Shown here: positions 38,823 to 49,500 of the stretch, piece by piece
Layout: each line of letters starts with the position of its first letter
Position numbering within the stretch: the first letter of the stretch is position 1
DNA from: Chionis minor
Taxonomy: Eukaryota; Chordata; Aves; Charadriiformes; Chionididae
NCBI GenBank assembly: GCA_013398295.1
Contig: VZSF01001204.1
Span: forward strand, 250,333 to 314,332
DNA: 64,000 nucleotides
Reading direction: 5' to 3'
The notes under the pieces: model-generated
What the model was told of the DNA's origin: nothing
What the model saw: only the letters and a program-made list of their open reading frames with translations
Databases searched by the model: none
Program-made: the position numbers and the translations under genes

Positions 38823-41800
38823 TGTTTTTTTCCGTACAGTTCAAGTTCTTTTAGGCTTCCACTGCTCAGTTATGGTCTTTGCATCTTCTGATGTTTAAAG
38901 ATGATGAGGCAAAAGAGTCCAGACTCAGATCAATCCACTCAGGTGTGGGCCCATTCCTTTGACACACTCCTTCTCAGCGTCTTCAGCAAAGTCAGTATTT
39001 GGAGCTGAAGATAATTCTTCATAGCTGTCTCCTCTCTTAAAAAGGCTGCAAAACTTATTTGCCAATCTGTGTGTTCATGGGCCTAAGTCCCAATTCTGTG
39101 TCATGTTTGTGAAAATAATATGGAAGTAGCACTTGTCTCTTCTTCTAAGGACAGTTACAGCTTTCAGTGTCTCATTGTTTTGTTTGCTGTACTTCAGACT
39201 GAAAAACCTGGTGCTGTGGAATATTGAATATCTTGAACCATGGCTAAATCAACAGTGACTAAGACCCTGGAGAGTCAGTATGCTCTTAGCATAAGTTTGT
39301 AAAGCTGTTGTTCTTGCCTGTCTCCACCAGAAGTATGATTATACTGCTGTCATATGTTACCCTTCCCCAAGTCCAGTACAAAACTGGATTCTTGAAATAG
39401 GTATTCGGTCTTCAAACTTTCATTCATTTATAAGACCAGGTTTTAGTCTATCTGGAAAGAAAAAAATAGTCTGGAGTTCAGTGGCTTTCTGTTTAATCCT
39501 GGGGGTTTGCTCATTGCTATAGATTATTAGGCAGGTGATAGAAACATATGTTCACAACAAATGTATGTGTTGCATGAGAACTATTTCTTCATTTTTGGTA
39601 TTTAATAAGTACAAAGGAGGCAGAATACCAAAATGTTATGGTTTCATTTTGTTCTGTTTGTTTGTTTCATTTCTTATGTTATAAAAGATTATGAAATGCT
39701 TCTTGCTATTATCAGTCACGATCTTGTGCTCTTATCCTATAGGCAGGCTGGTGAGGTAATCTGTAGGTGAGGTAACCAAGGATACACGAGGTCACTTTTG
39801 ACTGGTCTGATTATAAAACTTGTGGCTCAAGCACAGCAGTCTCTACAGTTCACATATCTTCTGAGAGTAATTGTGGCAAGTCTTTGTGCTTATGTCCATA
39901 ATGCTGTACCGTACTTCAGAAGCAGAACTCAAGAATGTGATTGTGTTTTCCTGCCTGAGAAGACACTTGCATATACATCTTGAAATGGCATCTTCACAAG
40001 AGGACAGTAGTATGGTGACATGACAGCAGTAGAGTAAAACTCCTATATTCAGGAGACTTCAGAAATTATGCATAAATTCAGTGGGATTACATGTGCGAGA
40101 TTCTTGGAACTGGTACTTTTTCTTTCTTTAATTAGCAAATAATATAGAAAGAACAACAGCAAAGAGCATAAGCTTTGGTATACCAAAGCATCTAGAAGTG
40201 TGGAAGGGTGAAAAATACAGCACCAGTTCTGACTGTGTGCTCACATTTTATAGATACTTGCTTCATCCCATACATCAGGCTCACATCAACTGTGGCAAGA
40301 GCTCAAAGGAGAAAGAGAATCATCTTGAGCTGAATGTCTTGAACTAAAATGCAGACAGCTGGGTCCCATCCCACTTTCTGCCACAGCTGTTTTACACGGG
40401 TAGTGGATAAACATATCTGTATCATAACGTGTTTGATATCTGTCATTTTCCAGCATTTAATTTTCCTGCCCTTTCAGGAAAATTCTTTCAATGTTATTAA
40501 AAATGTAATGTAGTTAGCTGTAGATCGTTACTCCTTTCAGGTTTACTGGTTCAACTCTGTGCGTCACTGATTTACTTGCATCCATGCCCACAGAAGAGAT
40601 TTTCTGAAAAGTTGTTTTAAACCGTTGTAGGAAGTGTCTCAGGATAATTGCTAGTCTAATAGGCTGTCTTGGCTTCCTGGAGTCTTTTAAAAATAAATCC
40701 TTTGCAAGAAGTGGGAATGTCTAGGAGAGAAAAGAAAAGAATTATGCCAGTCAAGACACTTAAATTTGATACAGGCCACATAATTTAACTCTCCTTCCAA
40801 CCCATGCTCCCCTGATGTTTTGTAACACATGATGATTGCTGTTAATATGGTATATCATTGATGGCATTTCTGTCTGCATGGTTATCTACTCTGTGTGTTC
40901 GGTTTTTTCCCCCAAGTTGCATCTCTGGCTTCTTTGAAGCATCTGTAATTTAACAGTTGTCAGCCCAGTATGTGTGTGAAAGAAGCCAAGAAACTGCTGT
41001 CCCACAAAGCTCTCAAAGGACCCTGGTTAACCTGAATTTGCTATATAGTTTTTGGTAGAAAAGTAAATTAATCTAAGTGAGCTCTGGGAGTAGCTAGTTG
41101 GGCTGTGATGTATTACAGAAATGTTGTTTAATTCTGATATTATGTATCTGCAGAACAATTTTAGTTTACAACTGTCCAAATAGTCTGGCCTACTCAATTC
41201 TCTTTCGTCTAGTTGACTGCTGCAAAGGAGTCAGAGCCTAGCCACAACTCCCTGTGTGGGACAGAGCTCACTTTTTCCTGCCTTCTCTTCTGCCAGCAGT
41301 GGAGGCAGGATGTTCTCAGCCCATGCTGTCTTCTGTCTGCCCTCATGTATGAGTACTGTCCATCAAGGCTAAGACTGTTACTAAATTTAGTTTGAGGCAT
41401 TCAGTCTGTCTCTCAGTTTCTGAGTTCAGTCACAGTGTACTGCAAAGATGTTGGCTTTGTAAATCTTACTCTAATGCTGCACCACCTTTAATTGGAAGCA
41501 ATCCTTCAGTTGTGCGAGCCTCATTCTCCCCTGATTCTCACTTTTTGTTGGCTTTGATACTGGAGGAAACAAAATCTAAAGTGCTGTCACTTCATTGCTT
41601 AGCTGTAAATGCAAGTTTATCGAGTGCCATGCATTGATTATGATACTCGGACACTTACCATCCTCTGCATGATCCTGTGTGGCTAAAGGGATATCTCAGC
41701 TACACTGCAGTACGGCGCCACAAAGTGCTTCCTTCTCCTTTTCATGATATGCAGGGTAAAATCCCTTGTACAGGACAAAGATAGCTGTGGCAATGTCTTA

Positions 41801-43272
41801 GAATGATCCTTCTTGCTGGTACATATGTGTCTGCAGCACGTCGCCATCTTCCCTTCCCATCACTTAAACTGTTTACTAGCACCTGTAAGCCTTCAGGCCT
41901 TGGAAATGAAGTCATTTACAAGATCTGTAAGTTGTTTCACTCTGGTCAGCACGGTGGAGAATTAAATCTGTAGGCCAAAAGTACATAGAGAATAGATTTC
42001 TGTCATGCAAAATGAAAGGAAAATCCTTGTGTGGATTTCAAAACTATGGCTAAGGCTGTGTGCATCTGAGGACAAAGAGTTCTCTGCATGCTTTGGTGTA
42101 TGCTATTCTTTTGAACATATGCCATAACTTTGCATTTCTTGACTTCAGTGGATTGGAAAAAAAATGGCAGGTTCCCAAAACTGAAATATATGCAGAAATA
42201 ACATTCATAGCAATACCAATGCAAGGAAGAAACCCGAGCATCTGTAACAACCTCATGCTTCAGGGGGTAAGCCAATCAACTGTGGGGTTCAAGAAAGACT
42301 TATTCTTCCCTCTTTACCCCCCAGTTCTTAGGTAATATTCCAGCCCACAACTGGCTGGATGTAGTGTGTTTTCCATTCTTCATGCTCTGAATCATCAGGT
42401 ATCTAACCACTGCTTGAGGCAGTGTACTAGAGAGCTGAATGGTCTGTTCCACTATGGCAGCAAGAATAGTATTTTAATAGGGTTTCATTTCCTTTGGTTT
42501 ATTATTTTGTTATGTAGCGATAAGGGAGTGACAACTGGACTGCTATAGTTGCTCATGTGAACTTGTGTTGAGACTAGTTGGGATCTGAGGAACACATGCT
42601 CTCTTGTTTTGTCAGTCATGCGCTAGTGATGCAGAGGGTCTCACCGTGTTCTCTGTTATTTAGGGCTGAGGAATGCCTATGCTTGTGCTGGTCCAGCCCA
42701 AAAAGTTGATTTTCACCCTCCAAAAGTGCCTACCTTGTATCTTTTGGGAGAAGTACTTTTAAAAATAAATTATCTTTGAAATGAAGGAAATTGTGCTCCC
42801 ACACGTACACTCTTAGTCCAATGGAGGGGATTCTCCTGTATATGCTCTTCGTATCGTGGTGTTGTATTCTAAAAAGTGCTCCTGTTGCATCTCGTGGAAG
42901 TGAATCTTATGTGATTCTGTGCGGAGGTTATGAATATACAACAATACAACTGGCTATTCTTCCTTTAATTTCCAAAAGAAGTGCAACAGGTTCATAGAGA
43001 TACTGTCTTAAGCAGCAGTAACTGGAGTTTTGATGGGATGGATGTTTCTGCCTTAACAACTACACATTAAGAGGCGTATCCCTTCAGGACAGAAATGAAA
43101 TGCTCTACCGGATATAGTTAAATAGCAGCTTTCACTGCCATTGTCCTTATCATGTATGGGTAAACAGGGCATTTCAGTCTCTTGGCATTTCAATCTTTCT
43201 GCAAAGTCTTTTGAAATAAAGAAATCCCACTTGTGCTTGAGTGACAGTGTAAGACAGGCTGTAGTTATTAAT

Positions 43273-43345
43273 GATAGAATCACAGAATGGTTAGAGCTGG
43301 AAGGGACCTTGAAGATCATCTAGTTCTAACCCCCCTGCCATTAAT
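43273..43345 (-). mobile_element. CR1 LINE 3' end, short fragment
   Basis: 'gatagaatcacagaatggtt' followed by agagctggaagggaccttgaagatcatctag and ccccctgccat is the reverse complement of the avian CR1 3' terminus. About 70 bp remain, the rest being 5'-truncated. Confidence 0.9.
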
Positions 43346-43747
43346 GTACTTCTGTGTGAGAGTCAGGATTTCCACATTCCTCCTTTTCCACTCTCTAGGG
43401 AGAAGATGTAATATAATCCTATAAATTAAAAAGAGAAAGCAGAAGTCATGGATAGCCATCTTATCTTCAGCAAACACCAGGAGACTACTGTGCTTTAGAG
43501 AGTTTATTAACCACAGGAGCTGAGTTAATGAAAGCTACTGGGAGGTGGAACTCCCCATAAGGAACAAGTCTCGTATTCTGCAGAGAAGCCCTGAATCACT
43601 CTGCCCCTTGGAGTTCCCTGGGCATATCTATGGATAAGCTGCCAACAGGTAGCAACGTAACCCCAGGGCTGATCTTCAACAAGAGTTGCATGCAGCATTG
43701 CAAGGTGGGGACTCATGCCCTGAATTATCCTTGTTCATCTTAATTAG

Positions 43748-44232
43748 TGTCGTGGTTTAACCCCACCCAGCAGCTAGGACCCTGGAGCCACTCATTTTTC
43801 CCTCTTCCCCCCAGAAGGGTAGGGAGAAGAGGGAGAAAAGGAGGGGAAATGAAAGGCAAAAAAACCCCTCATGGGTCGAGATAAAGACAGTTTAATGGAA
43901 TAATATTGGGAAAGGAAAATAGCAGTAATTATAATGGTAAAAGAATATACAAGGCACAAGTCACTGTCACCACCCTGCAAATTGGTGCGCTGTCCCCCCT
44001 GCTGGCCAACCCCCATTTATGTACTGAACATGATGTCTATGGTATGGAATATTCCATTGGCCATTCCTTTGTTCTGTCTATGCTTCTTCTCAGCTACCAT
44101 GGGAAGGTGAAAAGAGTCCTTGAAAAGTGTAAACAATGCTTAGCAACAACTAAAACAATATGCATTATTGACATTCCTTTCACAGCAATAACTAGAAAGA
44201 AAATTAACTCCTTCCCAGCTGAAAACAGGACA
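43748..44232 (-). mobile_element. Avian endogenous retrovirus LTR (solo-like)
   Basis: Begins tgtcgtggtttaaccccacc and ends near cagctgaaaacaggaca (TG...CA ends). This matches an LTR I know as widespread in birds, whose body contains 'gggtcgagataaagacagtt' and 'ggtatggaatattccattgg'. Its own sense is the minus strand. In that direction a TATA-like ACATAAATG lies at 44022-44014 and an ATTAAA poly(A) signal at 43896-43891, in the order U3, R. No gag, pol or env sequence adjoins it, so it looks like a solo LTR or fragment. I see no clear target-site duplication. The 126-codon open frame across it is antisense and not a gene. Confidence 0.75.
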
Positions 44233-44312
44233 AGCAGACAAGTGGCAAATCTGATAGCTGGAGTGGACAGCGATGCCACTTGTTGAATACTTGGATTGCA
44301 CTGTCAATACTG
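43842..44312. repeat. Duplicated LTR block, copy 1 (left of single n)
   Basis: These 471 bases recur at 44314-44783. The one difference I see is a single A missing from the run at 43883-43885 in the second copy. The copy ends directly at the n at 44313, the same contig-end pattern as at 19.69 kb. It covers most of the LTR and 80 bp of its right flank. Confidence 0.95.
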
Positions 44313-44313
44313 N
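44313..44313. other. Assembly gap (single n)
   Basis: One undetermined base separating the two near-identical 470-bp blocks; best read as a contig join. Confidence 0.95.
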
Positions 44314-44783
44314 AGGGGAAATGAAAGGCAAAAAAACCCCTCATGGGTCGAGATAAGACAGTTTAATGGAATAATATTGGGAAAGGAAAATAGCAGTAAT
44401 TATAATGGTAAAAGAATATACAAGGCACAAGTCACTGTCACCACCCTGCAAATTGGTGCGCTGTCCCCCCTGCTGGCCAACCCCCATTTATGTACTGAAC
44501 ATGATGTCTATGGTATGGAATATTCCATTGGCCATTCCTTTGTTCTGTCTATGCTTCTTCTCAGCTACCATGGGAAGGTGAAAAGAGTCCTTGAAAAGTG
44601 TAAACAATGCTTAGCAACAACTAAAACAATATGCATTATTGACATTCCTTTCACAGCAATAACTAGAAAGAAAATTAACTCCTTCCCAGCTGAAAACAGG
44701 ACAAGCAGACAAGTGGCAAATCTGATAGCTGGAGTGGACAGCGATGCCACTTGTTGAATACTTGGATTGCACTGTCAATACTG
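44314..44783. repeat. Duplicated LTR block, copy 2 (right of single n)
   Basis: Repeat of 43842-44312 carrying the LTR from its interior to the CA end (44703) and the same 80-bp flank. Unique sequence (ggttctttttatt) resumes at 44784. The shared non-LTR flank argues against two independent LTR insertions. Confidence 0.95.
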
Positions 44784-45457
44784 GGTTCTTTTTATTATTT
44801 TTCATTATATATGAAAATATTTTATTTCCTTTGCTTGACAGAGTACTGCTTTGGGTCTGGGAATATTTTCTTGTTCCTGCATCTGCCAGATTCTTAGACC
44901 CGTCTTTTAAGTATAAAGGTGGAAATCTTTTCAAAGAGACACCATTTTCTTCTGGAATTTATCTCAAGGCTTTTGGTCATAATAATGATATGGCAATCTA
45001 TGGGGCTAACTGCCATTAGAACATTATCAGAGCAAACTTGATTTTAAGCCTTTTGAAGTTGATCAGGTGATTTTTATTGATTTCAAAGAGTCCTGGCTCA
45101 TGCCCAAATGTCATGATGGTAGAGCAGAAAACAGAAAGCATATGTACATGAAAAAACTAGTTCGCACAGCCCTGAATGGTAAATTTGCTCTGCTAGTAAG
45201 TTGCACAGAAAAAAACCTTGGCTTTACATTTCAAAATAGCACTCGCATCTCCAAAAGTGGTACCAACACACGTACTTCTTATAGCTGTTTACAAATGGAA
45301 ATGATGGGGTATAAAAAAAAAATAACAGTTGCTTATAATAGCAGCACATTTGTAGGCTCCTCCAGAAAATGTTGAATAAGTTTTGAACTTCTTAAAAAGG
45401 TCTGTCTGTAATCAGGCAAGGCTCACTCAAGGACTTTCAACATATATCACTTCAACT

Positions 45458-45500
45458 TTAGACCTCAGTTTCCTCGTCTTTTAGATGGGGCTACTGATAC
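45458..45500 (-). mobile_element. MIR-like ancient SINE relic
   Basis: 'agacctcagtttcctcgtct' then tttagatggggctactgatac parallels the reverse complement of MIR (GCCTCAGTTTCCTCATCTGTAAAATGGGGATAATA). Short but a close match. Confidence 0.5.
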
Positions 45501-46338
45501 TTGCAGGTTTATAGCCACACTCAGTTCCTAAATGTGAAACAAAGACGTCTTATCAGTCCGAATTTATCATCACTTGTTTCAGCAGGGTTATACCATGGGA
45601 GCATTTCACTCTTCAAGTACTGCTTAACATTAATGCTAACACTTCTGCTTCAGTTTTTGCTTCAGCATCTCTTCTCTTCCTATGTAACACAGTAAGTGGC
45701 TTTCACAGCAGGCGAAACGTGTCATACTCTACAGTACCAAAGAAGTAACAGAAATAGAGATGCAAATAGGCAGAGCATAATAGAGATGAAAGATCAAATG
45801 AATTTTCTGAGCTGGTATTCATCTGAGATAAGATGCTTTGGAAGGTATTTTGAAGTTAGGAGGGAAGCTGGCCCACGTGCCTGGGAAAACATTCCAGCTG
45901 GAAGGGGTTTGTGCAAAACTGAAAAAAGATGCAGACAAGATGCTTGGAAGGGCTGCTTCACTCCTGTCTTAGTTAAATCCAGTCAAAGCTTGGGCACAGC
46001 AGAGGACTGTAGGCTAAGAGGAGAGTGTGTGTGTGGGAGGCCTCTTTTCCAGGCGTGATGTGAACGCTGTTTAGGCACAGCTGAGAGACTGGAAAATACT
46101 GCTTTCCAAATGGGGACTTGCATGACAGATAGTTACATCCTGGGTGTGGATATAATAGACCATGGGCAGAAAAGTACAGGGATTGTCTTTTGCTAGGGAC
46201 TTAACCACATCTGTAGTTCCCCACCGTTTCCTGCCTGGCCCCCTTGGAGGGGTTTTCTATCCAAAAGCGTAAAAATTACAAATCCCAAAAAACTGCAATC
46301 TGGGCTCTACCTAGCGAAACTTTTAGATCATTCATTCC

Positions 46339-46528
46339 ATAAATATCTGTTACAGGCTGTCTGACGTCAGAGGATTTGGAGAGAGAGAGGCTGGTCTGCA
46401 AGTGAAAACAGCAGCAGTTCCAGTCTGACTACAACAGCAGAGCAAAAGGAGCAGCACAGGCATTTCTCTATGTGGATTACAGGACTGCAGAACAGGGAGG
46501 AACTGCGCAGAGACACGGGCACCACAGT
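46339..46528 (+). promoter_or_regulatory. Candidate promoter and non-coding first exon
   Basis: A TATA-like ATAAATA (46339-46345) is followed by a perfect palindromic cAMP-response element TGACGTCA (46362-46369). About 160 bp of relatively GC-rich sequence then ends in a consensus splice donor, AGT|GTGAGT, with GT at 46529. This arrangement could be a non-coding first exon of a plus-strand gene such as DAAM2, which flanks KIF6 head-to-head in other amniotes. A CRE so close to the predicted start is unusual, and the evidence is only motif-level. Confidence 0.2.
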
Positions 46529-49500
46529 GTGAGTGCAGCTGCTGCAGCAACTCTTCTCATGTTTTTGCTTGTTTTCAAGAACAAATCCCTGCAAGTACCT
46601 CTTGCCTTTCTTTTCTTTTATCTCCTCTGAAACATCCTGAAGCCAGCTTGGCAGCACACAGGATTCAGGTTTGGCTTGATTGCTTCTCCCAAAGGTATGC
46701 AGAGGGGCTGACGGTGCAGGGTGACGGGAGGTCAGAGATGGAGAGAGAGGGAGGGAAGGACATATTTTGGAAGACTACAAAGTTAACTGAAATCCAGCTC
46801 CTTCATGTTCTGGTAGCAGGACAGCAAAATCCCAAATAAGCTCTAGGCAAAACCCAACTTCCTTAAGCAATTTCACAATGCAGAATTTCTTTTTTAACTC
46901 TTTAATTCCTTGCCATATTTTGCATCAGGCAGTTCGTCTTTCCTTATGCGGAGGACAGTCAGTTTCCTGGCTCCCTGACAATGAAGTCCTGTCCCACTTT
47001 ATTTGCCAGGCTGTGGACAGTAACAGATCCTTACACAAGTATGGGCTGTCACTCACTAAATCTGACAAATTTAGTGCCTTGACCCTGTACTAGCTTGATA
47101 CTAAGGGCTCTCCAAAGAACCTGCTGCTTCTACAGAGTAAAGAGACATCTCTCACATCCAAAACCAAGCTGTAATGGGTCATACATGGAGGAGGCAGCTA
47201 CTATGAGGAGAATCTCCCTGTGAAAAACCTGCAGAGGTGCTGCTATGGACACAAGATGCAAGTCCCAAGAAATGCTAGTAATTCTTAATAATTTTTTTTA
47301 CCTCAGCAGGTCAGGGATCCCCAAGCCTACTCCATAAGAAGGCAATGTTTTCAGTGGTCACTCAGCTGTATTTATTTACAATTAAAATTTGATGCTGCAT
47401 TCATGTAATTAACCTTACTTCGCCCACCCCGCACCTGGACGTCCCTTCTTCATTCCCTAAATAGAGATGGGAGCAGTTCAGGGGACAGCTGTGGTAGCAG
47501 CTGTCCTCCTCACTGGCATCTTCTCTAATGAGACCCATGACAGAAACAGCTCATTTCCCCAGGCTGGTGGAAGAGTTTGATGCCTCCTGTGTGAAGCTGA
47601 CATACTTAGCTCGCACTTGTGACTTTAGAAAGCTCTTTGCCAGTGAAAGGGTGTTTGGTTTGTGCAGGTGCTGGGAGGAGAGTTGATGCCCTTGGACATA
47701 AACACAAAGCTGGGCTGAGAAGCAGGAGCTATGTGAATTGCACAATGTGATACACTGTGCTGTTAGCAATTGGCTTCAGCCAACAAGCAGTCACAAGAAA
47801 GGCTGTTGTGAGTCAGTGGTGCCTGGGCTGAGTTGTTTTGGTAATGAAATAAGTCTGCAAACACTTTTCCTCTTGAGAGCAGCAGAGTGGGTTGCTGGGT
47901 CAAGGAGAAGGAAGTAAAGGAGGAAAGCTGAGGACTGAGAGGAGGGAGTTTTGCAGGGATCTCCCCTGCAAAGTGAAATCGAGTGAGTGTAGTTAGCTGT
48001 GCTGAAAGCAACTGCAGGTTTATGTAACCACGGTGCTGGCTAATGTAATGGGGGAGCCTTTACTGGAAAGATGTTCAAGGTCTAATCCCCTCTAAGGGGT
48101 GCCATGCCGTGCCATGCCATGTAAAGCAAGCTACACGGAGCTCGAGAAAAAGCGACTGTACTGACTGCACATGTGAGGGAGCATGTGTTCTCAGAGCTAG
48201 ATCTTGCAGGGATGTACTTTGGAAGTGAAGTCTCCAGGCTTGGAAGGAATCAGTTTGGGACCTGGGCTGCTTTATTTACCATGCCATATCAGAATCCTTT
48301 TCCTAACCCTCATTTATTTCATATTAGATTTTGTTTCCAGTAGCCTAACAGCTTGTTTTCCACGTAGCTGCTTTATTTTCTTAGCAACAATCTAATCACA
48401 CTGGCTGGCAATGTGAAAGAAAAAAAAATTCCTTAAGAAATGTAGCAACTTGTTAGAAACCTATATGCCCCAGTAAAAGCTTGAGAGCTGTCACAGCCAA
48501 GATAAGTGTTTGGGAGCCACAGACACTTTTACCTAGTTTAGCAGTTAGTCTGTTTGAAGTGCATTGGGCAATATAGAACTAATATATACAGAACTGCTGA
48601 AAGCTGGAGTGTGAGAAGAGGAGCTAAGAAGGAGATAATTCCAGATTTGGGGTGTTCTAAGCTGACTCCTTCCTTTCTGTCTCATGATTCCTCTCTCTGT
48701 CCTCCAGCTCAGCATCCTACTAGTGAGTGAACCTACCTGCAGGGGTTTGCAAGTCTGGAAGTTCCTTGTGGGCTGTTAGCTGTGGTTCAGGGGGAAAGTT
48801 GCACCCTGAGTTGAAGAGTGGGAAGAGGAATGGGCAAGGAGATACTGATCTGGCAGGAGGTAAATTTGGTGTCTCATGACGAGAATGCATGGGTCATCAC
48901 TCAGCATCCTTGAATTTGGATGAGGTTATACCAGCCTGGAAATAACTAGTTCTTCTACTGGGGGACACTGACCCTGGAAGTAAGAGAAACAAACACACTG
49001 TGGACAGGGCAGACATCTTTTCAGCTTTGCTTTGTGAAACAGAAAGCAATTCCTTGTTGGAGCTTACAACAGTCACAGTGCAGTCTTGAGGTTGTAAAAG
49101 TCTATATTATGTGTTACGAAGTGCAGTCTCATGGTTTCAGAGTTGAGTAAGCAAATTCTCTGGATATCGTAGTGGCCTTACCACACTGTATCACTTGTCT
49201 GCTGCTGTCACTGCTGTTTATTTTAGTTGTACTCCTTATGTGTAATGGAGATTATTCTGTTCATCTTGAAATTGGTCACAAAAATTTTTTTTACCAACTC
49301 CAGACGTGGCATGCACTGACTGTATTTTATTGGCACAGCAAGAGCTGAACAGCATCTTGAAGGCATCTCCCAGATAGTTTTATTTTGCTCCATCTGCCTT
49401 ACTTAATATAAAATTCCTCCAAGGTCCAATGGAATCCCAGAAGCCCATCTAGTCTCTCCAGGCCAGCCATCTGACCTAGCGATTCAGCAACCAGAGGACA

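Larger units (their letters stand above)
24481..43272. other. Intergenic DNA upstream of KIF6, part 1
   Basis: About 18.8 kb with no coding exon that I recognise. It is AT-rich and largely unique. Features inside it are listed separately: a degenerate LINE 3' end at 26.49-26.96 kb, MIR-like relics at 32.4 and 38.0 kb, and a G-quadruplex-forming tract at 38.8 kb. Poly-A runs occur near 24.55, 28.84 and 38.18 kb, and a very AT-rich patch at about 36.12-36.19 kb. Open frames up to about 105 codons lack recognisable domains. Confidence 0.7.

Noticed and set aside
43906..44757. 126- and 153-codon plus-strand open frames
   Set aside because: They are antisense to the LTR, and the second one starts across the undetermined base. 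The sequence is explained by the repeat and its duplication.
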